Shown piece after piece: positions 17,542 through 27,898 of a stretch of 64,000 nucleotides of DNA. The stretch's first letter is position 1. Each line of letters begins with the position of its first letter. Under the pieces are notes generated by a model that saw nothing but the letters and a program-made list of their open reading frames with translations, made no database searches and was not told the origin of the DNA. The stretch comes from Croceibacterium atlanticum (lineage in GTDB: Bacteria; Pseudomonadota; Alphaproteobacteria; Sphingomonadales; Sphingomonadaceae): the NCBI RefSeq assembly GCF_001008165.2, contig NZ_CP011452.2, positions 3,286,001 through 3,350,000 on the forward strand, read 5' to 3'. The position numbers were made by a program, and so were the translations under genes.

Positions 17542-18942
17542 TTATTGCCAGCCGCCGCCCAGCGCCTTGTAGAATGCGATGGCGGCGGCAGATCTGCCCG
17601 CCCGGGCCTGCAGTGCCTGGCGTTCTGCCCGGGTCAGGCTGAGGCGGGCCTGTTCCAGCACCAGCCTGCTGTCTTCCCCGCGTTCTTCACGCATCCGGAC
17701 AAGGCGATATGCCTCCTGCTCCCGCTCCAGCGCCAGTTGCGCTGCACGGGCGGAGGCGCTGGCCGCGGCGAAGCGGTTGGCTGCGCCTTCGCTATCGGCC
17801 AGCGCCTGGATTATCGCCGCTTCATAACGTGCCGCTGCCGCCTGTGCGCGGGCGTCGGCGGCGCGCACCTGGGCGCGAATGGTGCCGAGCGAGAAGATCG
17901 GCCAGCTCACACTCGGTCCGACGCTGTAGCGGGTGCTGGCACTGTCGAAGAGATCGCCTGTCTGCTGCGCCTGTTGGCCCAGGCTGCCGATCAGCGAAAA
18001 TCTGGGATAGAGATCGGCAGTGGCGACGCCGATCCCGGCAGTGGCTGCCGCCAGCTCCCTCTCCGCACGGCGAATATCCGGCCGCCGCGTCAACAGGTCT
18101 GAACGGATGCCGCTGGCGATGATGTCCGGCGCTTCGGGAACGGGCGCGCTGGTGGCCTGCAATTCAGGAACGATCGCTTCGGGCGTGGCCCCGGCGAGAA
18201 CGGCCAGACGATATTCGGCCCCGGCCACTTCCGCTTCGATATTGCGCAAGGCGATTTGCGCGGCCTGGCTGGAAGAAGCGGCGCGGCTGGCATCGATGCG
18301 GTTCGCTTCCCCCGCATCCGCCAGCAGACCGGTCAGGCGGGCGACATTGGCCGCCGCATCTGCTTCCTGCCGCAGGATCGCCAGTTGCGCCTGCGCCTGG
18401 CGACAATCGACATAGGCACGGGCGATTTCGGCGGCGAGCACGATGCGGGCATCGCGTTCTGCCCACATGGCCGCCTGTTCACGGGCGGCCGCGCTTTCCA
18501 CTTCGCGGCTTGTCTTGCCCCACAGATCGATTTCCCAACTGGCATCGAAGCCTGTGTCGAATAGCGGGAAGGTGGGGTCGAAGCCGGGAATGCTGCCCAC
18601 CGGCAATTGGCCGTTTTCGCTCAGCCGGTTTTCGGTCACGCTTGCACTTGTGCCACCCTGCGGCAGGCGGCCGCCCTGTGCGGCTTCGCGCTGGGCGCGC
18701 GCTTCGGCCAGTCGGGCGCTGGCTTCGGCCAGGCCGGGACTGTCGGCAAAGGCGCGTTCCACCAGCGCAGTCAGAACCGGATCGTTGAAACGGTCCCACC
18801 ATCGCGGATCGACGGGATCGGCCGATACAGGCTCCATCCATTGATCTGACACGGCCATTTCGGGCCGTTGGTAATCCGGGCCGACAGTGCAGCCGGCCAG
18901 AAGGACCGGAACGAGAAAGGCGGAAAGGGGGCGGAGACGCAT
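17542..18942 (-). CDS. NodT-family outer-membrane efflux lipoprotein
   Basis: A 466-residue TolC/NodT-type channel protein. The start ATG 18942 gives a lipoprotein signal ending LLAGC, then VGPDYQRPE, the typical NodT mature N-terminus. Two long coiled-coil repeats follow (for example GLAEASARLAEARAQREAAQGG and PDIRRAERELAAATAGIGVATADLYPRFSLIGSLG), ending in a C-terminal YKALGGGW. It is 5 bp downstream of the second ABC permease gene and so belongs to the exporter operon starting at 24556. The longer open frame upstream of 18942 runs inside the permease gene and is not used. Confidence 0.9.
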   Translation of the reverse strand: MRLRPLSAFLVPVLLAGCTVGPDYQRPEMAVSDQWMEPVSADPVDPRWWDRFNDPVLTALVERAFADSPGLAEASARLAEARAQREAAQGGRLPQGGTSASVTENRLSENGQLPVGSIPGFDPTFPLFDTGFDASWEIDLWGKTSREVESAAAREQAAMWAERDARIVLAAEIARAYVDCRQAQAQLAILRQEADAAANVARLTGLLADAGEANRIDASRAASSSQAAQIALRNIEAEVAGAEYRLAVLAGATPEAIVPELQATSAPVPEAPDIIASGIRSDLLTRRPDIRRAERELAAATAGIGVATADLYPRFSLIGSLGQQAQQTGDLFDSASTRYSVGPSVSWPIFSLGTIRAQVRAADARAQAAAARYEAAIIQALADSEGAANRFAAASASARAAQLALEREQEAYRLVRMREERGEDSRLVLEQARLSLTRAERQALQARAGRSAAAIAFYKALGGGWQ

Positions 18943-18947
18943 GGCGG

Positions 18948-20042
18948 TTACTCCATTCGCGCGCGGAACAGGCGCCCGGCGGCAGTCAATGTTATTATCG
19001 AGATCACGGCCAGCGGCCATAATTGCTGCAGCACTGCCGAAACGGGCATATCCTTCAGGAACAGCCCCTGCATCAGGATCAGGAAATAGCGGGCGGGGTT
19101 GAGATAGGTCACCGGCTGCAGCCAGACGGGCATGTTCTCTATCGGTGCGGCATAGCCGGACAGCAGCATCAGCGGCACAGTCACGGCGAAGGCGCCGAGG
19201 AAGCTCTGCTGCTGGGTCATCGACATGGAGGAAACGAACAGGCCGATCCCGATCAGCGAGAGCAGGTAAAGCGACAAGGCAGGGAAAAACAGCAGGACGG
19301 AGCCGGTATAAGGCACGCCGAACACGATCTGCGCCACCACCAGGAACAATATCCCGTTCACCAGCCCCACAAGGAAAGGCGGCACTACCTTGCCGGCCAG
19401 GATTTCGTGCACGCGCAGGGGGGAAACGAGCAATTGGTCGAACGTGCCCATCTCCCGCTCGCGCGAGACGGTCTGACTGGTGACGGCAATGCCCGCGATG
19501 GAGGAAATGATCACGATCAGGCCGGGCAGGGTGAACCATTTGAAATCCAGCGTCGGGTTGAACCAGTTGGTCACCACCGCGCCGCCGCCCCGCAATTGCG
19601 GAACATTTTCCAGGTTCATGTCGCTGACGATTTGGTTGATATAGCCATTGACGATCTGGGCCGCGTTGGATCTTCGCCCGTCCAGCACGATGCCGAGCCG
19701 GGCCTGCTGCCCGCGTTCCAGCGCGGTGTCGAAGCCATTGTCGATCACCAGCGCCGCGATCACATCCTGCCGGTCGATCGCGGCATCCAGTTCCTGCGCG
19801 GAATGGACATGGACCACTTTGCGGAAATTCGGGCTGCCCGCCACGCGCTGCACCAGCTCCGCCGCGTGAACGCCCTGCGAACGGTCGAGCACGGCAATAT
19901 CGACATTGGTCACGTCCAGCGTCGTGGCGAAAGTGAAGATGAAAAGCTGCATCAATGGCGGCGCGATCAGCACGATCCGCGCCTTGGGATCGCGCAGCAG
20001 CGCCCAGATTTCCTTCACGACCATGGCTTTCAGGCGCTGCAT
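18948..20042 (-). CDS. ABC-2 type permease (YbhR-like)
   Basis: 364 residues from ATG 20042, which shares one base with the TGA of the preceding permease gene. One membrane segment lies at about residues 22-42 (IVLIAPPLMQLFIFTFATTLD), then a large extracytoplasmic domain, then five C-terminal helices including WFTLPGLIVIISSIAGIAVTSQTVSREREMGTFDQLLVSPL, the ABC-2 signature. This is the layout of YbhR/YbhS in E. coli. With its partner at 20042-21175 it forms a heterodimeric membrane part. Confidence 0.9.
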   Translation of the reverse strand: MQRLKAMVVKEIWALLRDPKARIVLIAPPLMQLFIFTFATTLDVTNVDIAVLDRSQGVHAAELVQRVAGSPNFRKVVHVHSAQELDAAIDRQDVIAALVIDNGFDTALERGQQARLGIVLDGRRSNAAQIVNGYINQIVSDMNLENVPQLRGGGAVVTNWFNPTLDFKWFTLPGLIVIISSIAGIAVTSQTVSREREMGTFDQLLVSPLRVHEILAGKVVPPFLVGLVNGILFLVVAQIVFGVPYTGSVLLFFPALSLYLLSLIGIGLFVSSMSMTQQQSFLGAFAVTVPLMLLSGYAAPIENMPVWLQPVTYLNPARYFLILMQGLFLKDMPVSAVLQQLWPLAVISIITLTAAGRLFRARME

Positions 20043-21175
20043 CAGTCGAGGCTCCTTCGCGTCACGCGGAAGGAGAGGAGGAAGAAGGCCAGCCCGAACA
20101 GCACGAGCACGGCCATGTTGGGCAGGAATTGCGCCCAGATGTCGCCGGTGAGGAAGATCGTCTGCAAGGAGGGGATCAGATATCGGGCCGGCACGATATA
20201 GGTCAGCGCCTGGATCGGCAGCGGCATGGACGAAATTTCGTAGATGAAGCCGGATAGCAGGAAGGTCGGCAGAAAACTGGTCAGCAACGCCATCTGGCTG
20301 GCAACGAACTGGTTTTTCGTGGCCGAAGAAATGAACAGGCCAAGCCCCAGCGCCGGCAGCAGGAAGGCGGAGGAAAGCAGGTAGAGCGCGAGGATGGAAC
20401 CGCGGAAGGGCAGGCCGAACAAGGTCACGCCGATCACCGCGCATAATGTCATGGATGCCAGGGCCAGCAGGAAATAGGGCAGGATTTTGCTGGCGATGAA
20501 TTCCGCCATGGAAACCGGTGTCGCCATGATCGCCTCCATCGTGCCGCGTTCCCATTCCCGCGCCACCACCAGTGCGGTCAGCAAGGTGCCGATCATCGTC
20601 ATCACCGTGGCGATGGCGCCCGGCACCAGGAAATATCGGCTGCGCAGGCCTGGATTGAACCAGTAACGCGAACTGACCTCTATCTGCGGCGTGGGCGGGG
20701 CGTCGGCCATTCCCTCCGCGCTCAGCCATGTCTGGAATACGCCCTGCGCATGGGCGGCGATGAAAGCCGCCATGTTGGGCTGCGATCCATCGGTAATGAT
20801 CTGGATTTCCGGCACCCGGCCCGAAGCGACCACACGCCCGAAATCCTGCGGAATCACGATGATGCCGCGGGTCCGGCTGGAAACCATCCGCTCCCGCGCC
20901 GTTTGCCGGTCCCGCATGATTTCCACGTTGAAATAAGGGGATGCGGCGTAGGACTGGGTCAGGCCTGCGGCCGGACCGCTATCGTCTTCCACCACCAGTG
21001 CCACGCGTGTGCCGGAAATATCGAGCGATACGGCATAGCCGAACAGGAACAGCAGCAGCAGCGGCATGGCCAGTGCGATCAGGAAGGTGGAGGGATCGCG
21101 CCTGATCTGCGAAAATTCCTTCACGATCATGGCACGCAGGCGCCGCTTGTCGAAACGCAGTTTCTCCCCGCTCAT
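20042..21175 (-). CDS. ABC-2 type permease (YbhS-like)
   Basis: 377 residues with an N-terminal helix (about 28-48, FLIALAMPLLLLFLFGYAVSL), an extracytoplasmic domain, and C-terminal helices starting at PGAIATVMTMIGTLLTALVVAREWERGTMEAIMATPVS, matching the ABC2_membrane_3 pattern. It overlaps the ATPase gene by 4 bp (ATGA). Paralogous to the permease at 18948. Confidence 0.9.
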   Translation of the reverse strand: MSGEKLRFDKRRLRAMIVKEFSQIRRDPSTFLIALAMPLLLLFLFGYAVSLDISGTRVALVVEDDSGPAAGLTQSYAASPYFNVEIMRDRQTARERMVSSRTRGIIVIPQDFGRVVASGRVPEIQIITDGSQPNMAAFIAAHAQGVFQTWLSAEGMADAPPTPQIEVSSRYWFNPGLRSRYFLVPGAIATVMTMIGTLLTALVVAREWERGTMEAIMATPVSMAEFIASKILPYFLLALASMTLCAVIGVTLFGLPFRGSILALYLLSSAFLLPALGLGLFISSATKNQFVASQMALLTSFLPTFLLSGFIYEISSMPLPIQALTYIVPARYLIPSLQTIFLTGDIWAQFLPNMAVLVLFGLAFFLLSFRVTRRSLD

Positions 21176-22923
21176 GCCGCCTCGCCTTCCGCCGCTTCGC
21201 GCTTGCGGTCGCTTTCCTCGATCAGGGCGATGAAGGCATCCTCCATGCTGGGATCTTCCAGCCCGGCCAGTTTCGCGGCTTCTTCCTTCAACCCGTCGGG
21301 CGTGCCCCTGGCGATCTGTTCGCCGCGATAGATCAGCGAGACATCGTCACAATATTCTGCCTCGTCCATGAAATGCGTGGTGACGAGAACCGTCACGCCC
21401 TTTTCAACCAGGCCATTGATATGGGTCCAGAATTCGCGCCTCGTCACTGGATCGACACCCGATGTCGGCTCGTCCAGAAACAGCACGGGCGGCCCGTGCA
21501 TCACCGCGCAGGCCAAAGCGAGCCGCTGCTTGAAACCCAGCGGCAGTGCGCCGGCATTCTGGTCCAGCTTGTCACCCAGATCGAAGATCTCGACCATGGC
21601 ATCCTTGGCCTGCCGCGCCTCGCCCCGCGCAAGATTATAAGCGCCGGCAAAGAAATCGAGATTCTGCGCGACGCTGAGTTCATCATAGAGCGAGAATTTC
21701 TGCGCCATGTAACCGAGCGAACTGCGCGCCTCTGCCGCCGATATGCGCAGATCGTTGCCGGCCACCGATCCCGTGCCCTCGGTGGGGCTGAGCAATCCGC
21801 ACAACATCTTGAACGTCGTCGATTTGCCCGCGCCATTCGGGCCGAGCAGACCGTAGATGTGACCCTGCGGTATTTCGAACTGCATATCCCGCGCGGCCGT
21901 GAAATCGCCAAAGCGCTTGGTCAGGCCCTTCGCCTCGATCGCGGGGCGGCCGCTGTCCGGAATGGTGCGAAAATGTTCGGCCAGGCGGCTGGAACCGCCG
22001 GGGCCGCCGCCCAGTATCTCTATGAAACCGTCTTCGAAACGCGGGGCGGTGCCGGTCACGGCGGTCCGACTTCCGCCGCCAAGGGCGCTGGCATCCGGTA
22101 TTTCGCAATTGTCGCGCACCAGCAGGCGGACGCTGTGGCCCTGGATCGACCCGTCGATAATATCGTCCCGGTCGAGCATTCTGGTCAGGAAATGGCGGCG
22201 GCGCTGTTCAAAACCGCTGACCTGTATCACCCGGTCCGATATGCGGCCGGTCAGTTCCCCCGGCGGTCCGTGGAACAGCAATTTGCCGTCATTGAGGAGA
22301 TAGACCGTGTCGCACTTCTCCGCCTCGTCCAGATAGGCGGTGGACCACAATATCGCGATGCCCTGCTGCGTCAGATCTTCCACCATGGCCCATAATTCGC
22401 GGCGGGAAATCGGATCGACGCCGACGCCCGGTTCGTCCAGCAACATAAGTTTGGGCGTGCGGACGAGAGTGCAGGCAAGGCCCAGCTTCTGCTTCATTCC
22501 GCCTGAAAGATTGCCGGCCAGCCGATCCTGGAACCGGGCAAGGTCGGTAAAGCTCAGCAGGCGGTCGAAGGTCGCGTCATGCTCTTCCTTGGGCAGGGCG
22601 CGCAATTCTGCATAAAGTTGCAGATTCTGGCGAACCGTCAGATCTTCATAAAGGCCGAAACGCTGCGGCATGTAACCAAGCTGGTCCAGCATTTCGCCGG
22701 CGGGGCGGCCAAGGATCGCGACCTCGCCTTCATCAGCGGCCATCAGCCCGGCCAGCAGGCGGATCAGCGTGGTCTTGCCTGCACCGTCGGGGCCGACAAG
22801 GCCGGTGATCCTGCCCGGTTCCACTTCCATGCTGACGCCGGCCAGCGCGGGTGTTTCGGCGCCGGGAAAACGCTTCACGACATCGCGCGCGGTGGCGGTC
22901 GCCTGGTCCGGGGCGTCGCCCAT
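21172..22923 (-). CDS. Tandem ABC transporter ATPase (YbhF-like)
   Basis: The 583-residue protein contains two ABC domains. The first (about residues 9-235) has Walker A GPDGAGKTT, signature LSGGM and Walker B LMLLDEPGVGVD. The second (about 330-560) has Walker A GPNGAGKST and Walker B VLFLDEPTSGVD, but its signature is degenerate (LPLGFKQRLALA). This is the layout of YbhF. It powers the two permeases encoded downstream. Confidence 0.92.
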   Translation of the reverse strand: MGDAPDQATATARDVVKRFPGAETPALAGVSMEVEPGRITGLVGPDGAGKTTLIRLLAGLMAADEGEVAILGRPAGEMLDQLGYMPQRFGLYEDLTVRQNLQLYAELRALPKEEHDATFDRLLSFTDLARFQDRLAGNLSGGMKQKLGLACTLVRTPKLMLLDEPGVGVDPISRRELWAMVEDLTQQGIAILWSTAYLDEAEKCDTVYLLNDGKLLFHGPPGELTGRISDRVIQVSGFEQRRRHFLTRMLDRDDIIDGSIQGHSVRLLVRDNCEIPDASALGGGSRTAVTGTAPRFEDGFIEILGGGPGGSSRLAEHFRTIPDSGRPAIEAKGLTKRFGDFTAARDMQFEIPQGHIYGLLGPNGAGKSTTFKMLCGLLSPTEGTGSVAGNDLRISAAEARSSLGYMAQKFSLYDELSVAQNLDFFAGAYNLARGEARQAKDAMVEIFDLGDKLDQNAGALPLGFKQRLALACAVMHGPPVLFLDEPTSGVDPVTRREFWTHINGLVEKGVTVLVTTHFMDEAEYCDDVSLIYRGEQIARGTPDGLKEEAAKLAGLEDPSMEDAFIALIEESDRKREAAEGEAA

Positions 22924-22928
22924 CGGGA

Positions 22929-23936
22929 TCAGCCCTCGGCAGGGGCAGGGTTGGGGCGGGGGACGATCACCGTTACCGGCTGGCCCTGACGCAGGCGGTC
23001 ATCCGGATCTTTGACGATAATGCGCATGCGATAGACCAGATCGGTGCGCAGATCTTCGGTCTGCACTGTCTTTGGCGTGAATTCTGCCTGCGGGGAGATA
23101 TAGCCGATCTGTCCCTTATAAATCCTGGGATTGCCGTCCACTTCGACCTCCACCTCCATGCCGGGGGCGACGCGGGACAGATCCTGTTCCGCGACATAGG
23201 CCCGGATGCGCAATGGCCGGTCGATCGACATGGTCAGCACGGTCTGCGTCGGCTGAACGATAGCGCCCGGTTCCTGTGCGCGTGTCACCACGGTTCCGTC
23301 CAGCGGCGCTTCCAGCACTGTATCGCCAAGATCGGTTGTGATGCTGCCTCGCGCGGCGAGTGCGGATTCCAACTGCGCTTCGCCCGCGGCGATCTGTTCC
23401 GGCCGGGCGCCTTCGCGCAGTTTGGAATAGGTTTGCCGCGCCTGTTCCAGTTGCGCCTTCGCCTGATCGCGGGCGGCCACGGTGGCTTGCCAGACCTCGC
23501 GGCTGATCGCGCCGGGGCCAACCAGCGGTTCGCGCCTTTCAACGTCCTGCTGGGCCTTTTCATAGGCGGCCCGGGCAGCTTCAACCGCGGCGCTGGCCTG
23601 CCGGACATCCTGCGTGCGGCTGCCATTGCGCAATTCGGCCAGTTGCGCCCGCGCCCGGGCGATCGCCGCGTCCGCTTCGGCCACTCGCGCGTCGATCGGT
23701 GCGGGATCGAGCCGGGCCAGTTGCTGGCCTTGCTCCACCCGGTCGCCTTCTTCCACGGCAATTTCGGCAATCCTGCCGCCGACCCGGAAACCCAGATCGA
23801 CTTCTCGAATATCGACATTGCCATAGAGTTTGAGCGGGCCGTTGCGATCATCGGCGAACAGGCCAAACCCGCTTGTCGAATAGGCGATGATGGCCAGCGC
23901 CACCAGGGCGATGATGGCGATCAGGCGCTTGTTCAT
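22929..23936 (-). CDS. HlyD-family periplasmic adaptor (YbhG-like)
   Basis: 335 residues with an N-terminal membrane anchor (about 5-25, LIAIIALVALAIIAYSTSGFG), a lipoyl/biotinyl-like barrel (LYGNVDIREVDLGFRVGGRIAEIAVEEGDRVEQGQQLARLDP, about residues 37-78) and a long coiled-coil hairpin (about 85-190). It would connect the ABC-2 permeases to the NodT-type channel at 17542. It overlaps the TetR regulator gene by 4 bp. Confidence 0.9.
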   Translation of the reverse strand: MNKRLIAIIALVALAIIAYSTSGFGLFADDRNGPLKLYGNVDIREVDLGFRVGGRIAEIAVEEGDRVEQGQQLARLDPAPIDARVAEADAAIARARAQLAELRNGSRTQDVRQASAAVEAARAAYEKAQQDVERREPLVGPGAISREVWQATVAARDQAKAQLEQARQTYSKLREGARPEQIAAGEAQLESALAARGSITTDLGDTVLEAPLDGTVVTRAQEPGAIVQPTQTVLTMSIDRPLRIRAYVAEQDLSRVAPGMEVEVEVDGNPRIYKGQIGYISPQAEFTPKTVQTEDLRTDLVYRMRIIVKDPDDRLRQGQPVTVIVPRPNPAPAEG

Positions 23937-24556
23937 CTGGTTTTCTCCGCATTGAGAATGGCGAGAATATTGCGTCGCAGCCGGTCACGCAGCCTTGCGG
24001 CCTGTTCCTGGCCCAGCTCTTCTACCTCCAGCGCCTTGCACACCGAAGCACGGGCAGAGCGCATGACCATGACCTGCCCGAAAAGCAGAATGGCCAGGGC
24101 CCGCAATTCGATCCGGGAATGATTGGGGCAGATACGCGAAAGCAGGGCCTGCACGCCCAGCATCAGATCTTCCATCACCCCGCGCCACAACCTGTCGAAA
24201 GCCTCGGTCGGATCCTGCTGTTCGCGCACCACGATGCGCGCCCAGTCGGCAGAGGCGGGATCCAGCATCATCACGGCCATGCTGTCCCCGACCAGCAGCA
24301 CCCGTTCGATCGCTTCGTCGGGGGTGAGCGACATGGCATCGAGGAACAGGGCGAAGGCTTCTGTCTGCCTTTCCCGGATTTGCGCCGCGATGTGATCGGC
24401 GCAGGCGAGATAAAGCCCTTCCTTGCCGCCGAAGTGATAGGTGATGGATGACATGGCCGTATCCGCGGCCGTGGCGATGTCGCGCGTGCTGGCGCCTTCA
24501 AAACCGCGCCGGCCGAAATGGGCGACAGCCACGTCCATGAGGCGTGATTTCACCAT
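23933..24556 (-). CDS. TetR-family regulator (CecR/YbiH-like)
   Basis: 207 residues with an N-terminal helix-turn-helix (about 7-52: RLMDVAVAHFGRRGFEGASTRDIATAADTAMSSITYHFGGKEGLYLACADHI) and a CecR-type C-terminal ligand domain. First gene of the six-gene exporter operon, the same order as cecR-ybhGFSR in E. coli with an outer-membrane factor added. It probably represses its own operon through the palindrome at 24570-24587. Confidence 0.9.
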   Translation of the reverse strand: MVKSRLMDVAVAHFGRRGFEGASTRDIATAADTAMSSITYHFGGKEGLYLACADHIAAQIRERQTEAFALFLDAMSLTPDEAIERVLLVGDSMAVMMLDPASADWARIVVREQQDPTEAFDRLWRGVMEDLMLGVQALLSRICPNHSRIELRALAILLFGQVMVMRSARASVCKALEVEELGQEQAARLRDRLRRNILAILNAEKTR

Positions 24557-24569
24557 GCGATTTCAATAA

Positions 24570-24587
24570 TTCGTTCGATTGAACAAA
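24570..24587 (-). promoter_or_regulatory. Likely TetR operator
   Basis: TTCGTTCGATTGAACAAA is an imperfect 18-bp palindrome (on the minus strand TTTGTTC-AATC-GAACGAA, six of seven arm bases matching) placed 13 bp upstream of the TetR start, in the only gap between the two exporter operons. Size and symmetry fit a TetR dimer site for autoregulation. Confidence 0.55.
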
Positions 24588-24663
24588 TCAAAACCTTTAT
24601 GCTGCGAATGCGAAAAGGCGTGCCCGCCAGATGGCGGAAACGGGCATTGAGGGCGCAGGAAGC

Positions 24664-25865
24664 CTATTCGTGGCGCAGGGCGTCTATCGGATCCAGCCGG
24701 GATGCGCGGCGTGCCGGGTAATAGCCAAAGGCGATGCCCATCAGCGCGGAGAACAGGAAACTGATCGCATTGACTGCCGGATCGAACACATATGGCACGT
24801 CCAGAACCTGGGCGAGGCTGATCGAAAGAACGAAGGCCAGCCCGATGCCGATCATCCCGCCGAAACAGCACAGGACCACCGCTTCGGTCAGAAACTGCAA
24901 TTGCACTTCGCGCGCCAGGGCCCCGATGGCCAGCCTTATGCCGATTTCCCGTGTTCTCTCCGTCACGGAAACCAGCATGATGTTCATGATGCCGATGCCG
25001 CCCACCATCAGGCTGATCCCCGCAATCGCGGCGACCATGGCGGTCAGCGCGCCAGTGGCAGAGGATATGGCGTCATTCACCTGCGCCGTATCAATGATGT
25101 CGAAATCATTGTCCTGCCCGCCCTGCAAAACGCGGCGTTCGCGCAACAGATCGATCAGTGCGTTCTGGATGCCGGTGCTGGAATAGGCGCTGGAATATTT
25201 GACGATGAAATATTGCAGATCCGTGCTGCCGGTGAAGCGCCGCTGCACGGTCTTGAGCGGCATGATCACGACATCGTCGGAATCCTGGTTGTTGATTGAT
25301 GCGCCCTGTCCGCGCTCTTTCAACACACCGATGACCGTACAGGAAACGTCGCCCAGCCGCAGGTTTTCCCCCAGCGGGCTGCTGGATATGGGGAAGATCG
25401 CCGCGCGGACCTTGGTCCCGATCAGGCAGACGCTCTTGCCCGCAGTTTCTTCCGTCTCGGTAAAGGTGCGGCCCGCATCCACTTCGATCGATTGCCCCCG
25501 CAGGAAGGCGTTGTTGGCGCCTTGCACCGATGTGGACCAGTTCTGCCCGTTATAGATGGCCGTGGCATTGGCGCTTACGCTGCCGGCGGCCTCTTCCACC
25601 CCGGCGATCTGGCTTGCCACTGCTTCCACGTCATCGCCGTCGAACGGGCGGCCCGGGCCACGGTCGGTCCGCACCGGGAACACGATGAACACATTGGAAC
25701 CGAGCGAGGAGATATCTTCCTGCACCGATGCAGTAACGCCGCGGCCCAGCGTGACCATGGTGATCACCGCCGCCACGCCGATCACGATGCCCAGCGTCGT
25801 CAGGAAAGAGCGCAACAGATGGCGCCTGATCTCGCGAAAGGCGAGCAGCAGGGTGGCGCCGAACA

Positions 25866-25866
<1 letters not shown>
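24664..25866 (-). CDS. MacB-type FtsX-family ABC permease
   Basis: 400 residues: N-terminal helix (about 18-40, [25 protein letters not shown]), a MacB periplasmic core domain (about 45-265) and three C-terminal helices starting with [41 protein letters not shown], ending [19 protein letters not shown]. These are hallmarks of the MacB permease half. The ATPase is a separate chain encoded just upstream, unlike E. coli MacB where both are fused. Confidence 0.92.
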
Positions 25867-26578
<712 letters not shown>

Positions 26579-26582
<4 letters not shown>

Positions 26583-27898
26583 GACTGGTCTGCCCTGACC
26601 CCCGTGACCACCTTCATGCCCGGCTTGAGTTCATCGGACATCACAACCGTTCGCCGCCCGTCACTCTGCCCCGTCACCACATCATAGGGTTTCAGCGATC
26701 CGTCATCCTGCAGGACATGCACGACCTGGCGACTGCCGACGCCGATTGTCGCCTGCTGTTCTTCGCGCCCCAGGCCGATTTCCGGATTGAGCACGCCGCC
26801 GCCTTCTTCCTCTTCCTGCGCGTCGGGCGTGAAGCGCAGGGCGCCATTGGGCACGAGCAATTGTTCACCCGTGCTTTCCGTGGCGATCGTCGCCGTGGCG
26901 GTCATGCCGGGGCGGAGCAGGCCGTCCCCATTCGCCACCGCCAGACGCGCTTCATAGCTGACGACCGAATTGCCGGTGGAGCCTGCTGCGCCCGTGCTCG
27001 TGCCGCTGCTGCTGGCGGTTGCCGTATTGCTTGATGCAAGATCGATCCGCGTGACCTTGGCCGGGAAGCGACGGCTGGGATAGGCATCGACCACGAAGCT
27101 CGCATCCTGCCCGGGCGCGACTTGCCCGACATCTGCCTCGTCAATCGCCACGCGCAATTGCATGGTGGAAAGATCTTCCGCCAGCACGAACAGGGTCGGC
27201 GTGTTGAAACTTGCTACGACGGTCTGCCCCGGTTCGATCTGGCGGGCCAGGACCACGCCCGAAACGGGGGATCGGATCGCCGCGCGGTCGCGATTGGTTT
27301 CGTTGGAGGACAATGCCGCCTGGGCCGATGCGACATTGGCCCTGGCGGAAGCAAGCGCCGCCCTGTCGCGCAGGACCAGCCCTTCGGCCGCCTGAAGTTC
27401 CGTCTTCGACGGGACCTTGCCGCCCGAAAGCCGCAGCACTTCCTGCAATCGTTCGAGCTGGGCGGTGTCCACGTCCAGCGTGGCCTGCGCCTGCTCCACC
27501 GCCGCGCGTGCGGCATTCAGGCTGGCGCGGGCCTGGGTGATCTGATCCTCGATCACGTCGGTATTGATCCGGGCGAGCAATTGGCCGCGCGATACGCGGT
27601 CATTCACATCAACAAAGACTTCGTCGATGCGGCCCGACACTTCGGAGCCGACCTCCACCTGGTTGGTGGGCCGCAGATTGCCCGTTGCCGTCACCGTCAG
27701 GTCGAGCGATTGCCGGGCCACTTCCTCGGTAATGTAATCGGGCTTTCCACCCCCGCTGGTCCAGCGCACCACGATCAGCACCAGCAGGATGACGATCACG
27801 GCCGGAACCCAGTAACGGGCCCAGCGGCGCCAGCGCGGGCGTTCCGACGTGCCGAGAAAATCCTCGATCGCTTCGGGCTCTTGTGCCGTGTCGTTCAT
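26579..27898 (-). CDS. MacA-like periplasmic adaptor protein
   Basis: 439 residues. A cytoplasmic N-terminus with a membrane anchor at about residues 30-47 (WVPAVIVILLVLIVVRW) is followed by the barrel TATGNLRPTNQVEVGSEVSGRIDEVFVDVNDRVSRGQLLARI, a coiled-coil hairpin (about 120-205) and beta-barrel domains. The family function is to join a MacB-type pump to an outer-membrane channel for export of peptides, antibiotics or lipid-linked products. It overlaps its neighbours on both sides by 4 bp. Confidence 0.9.
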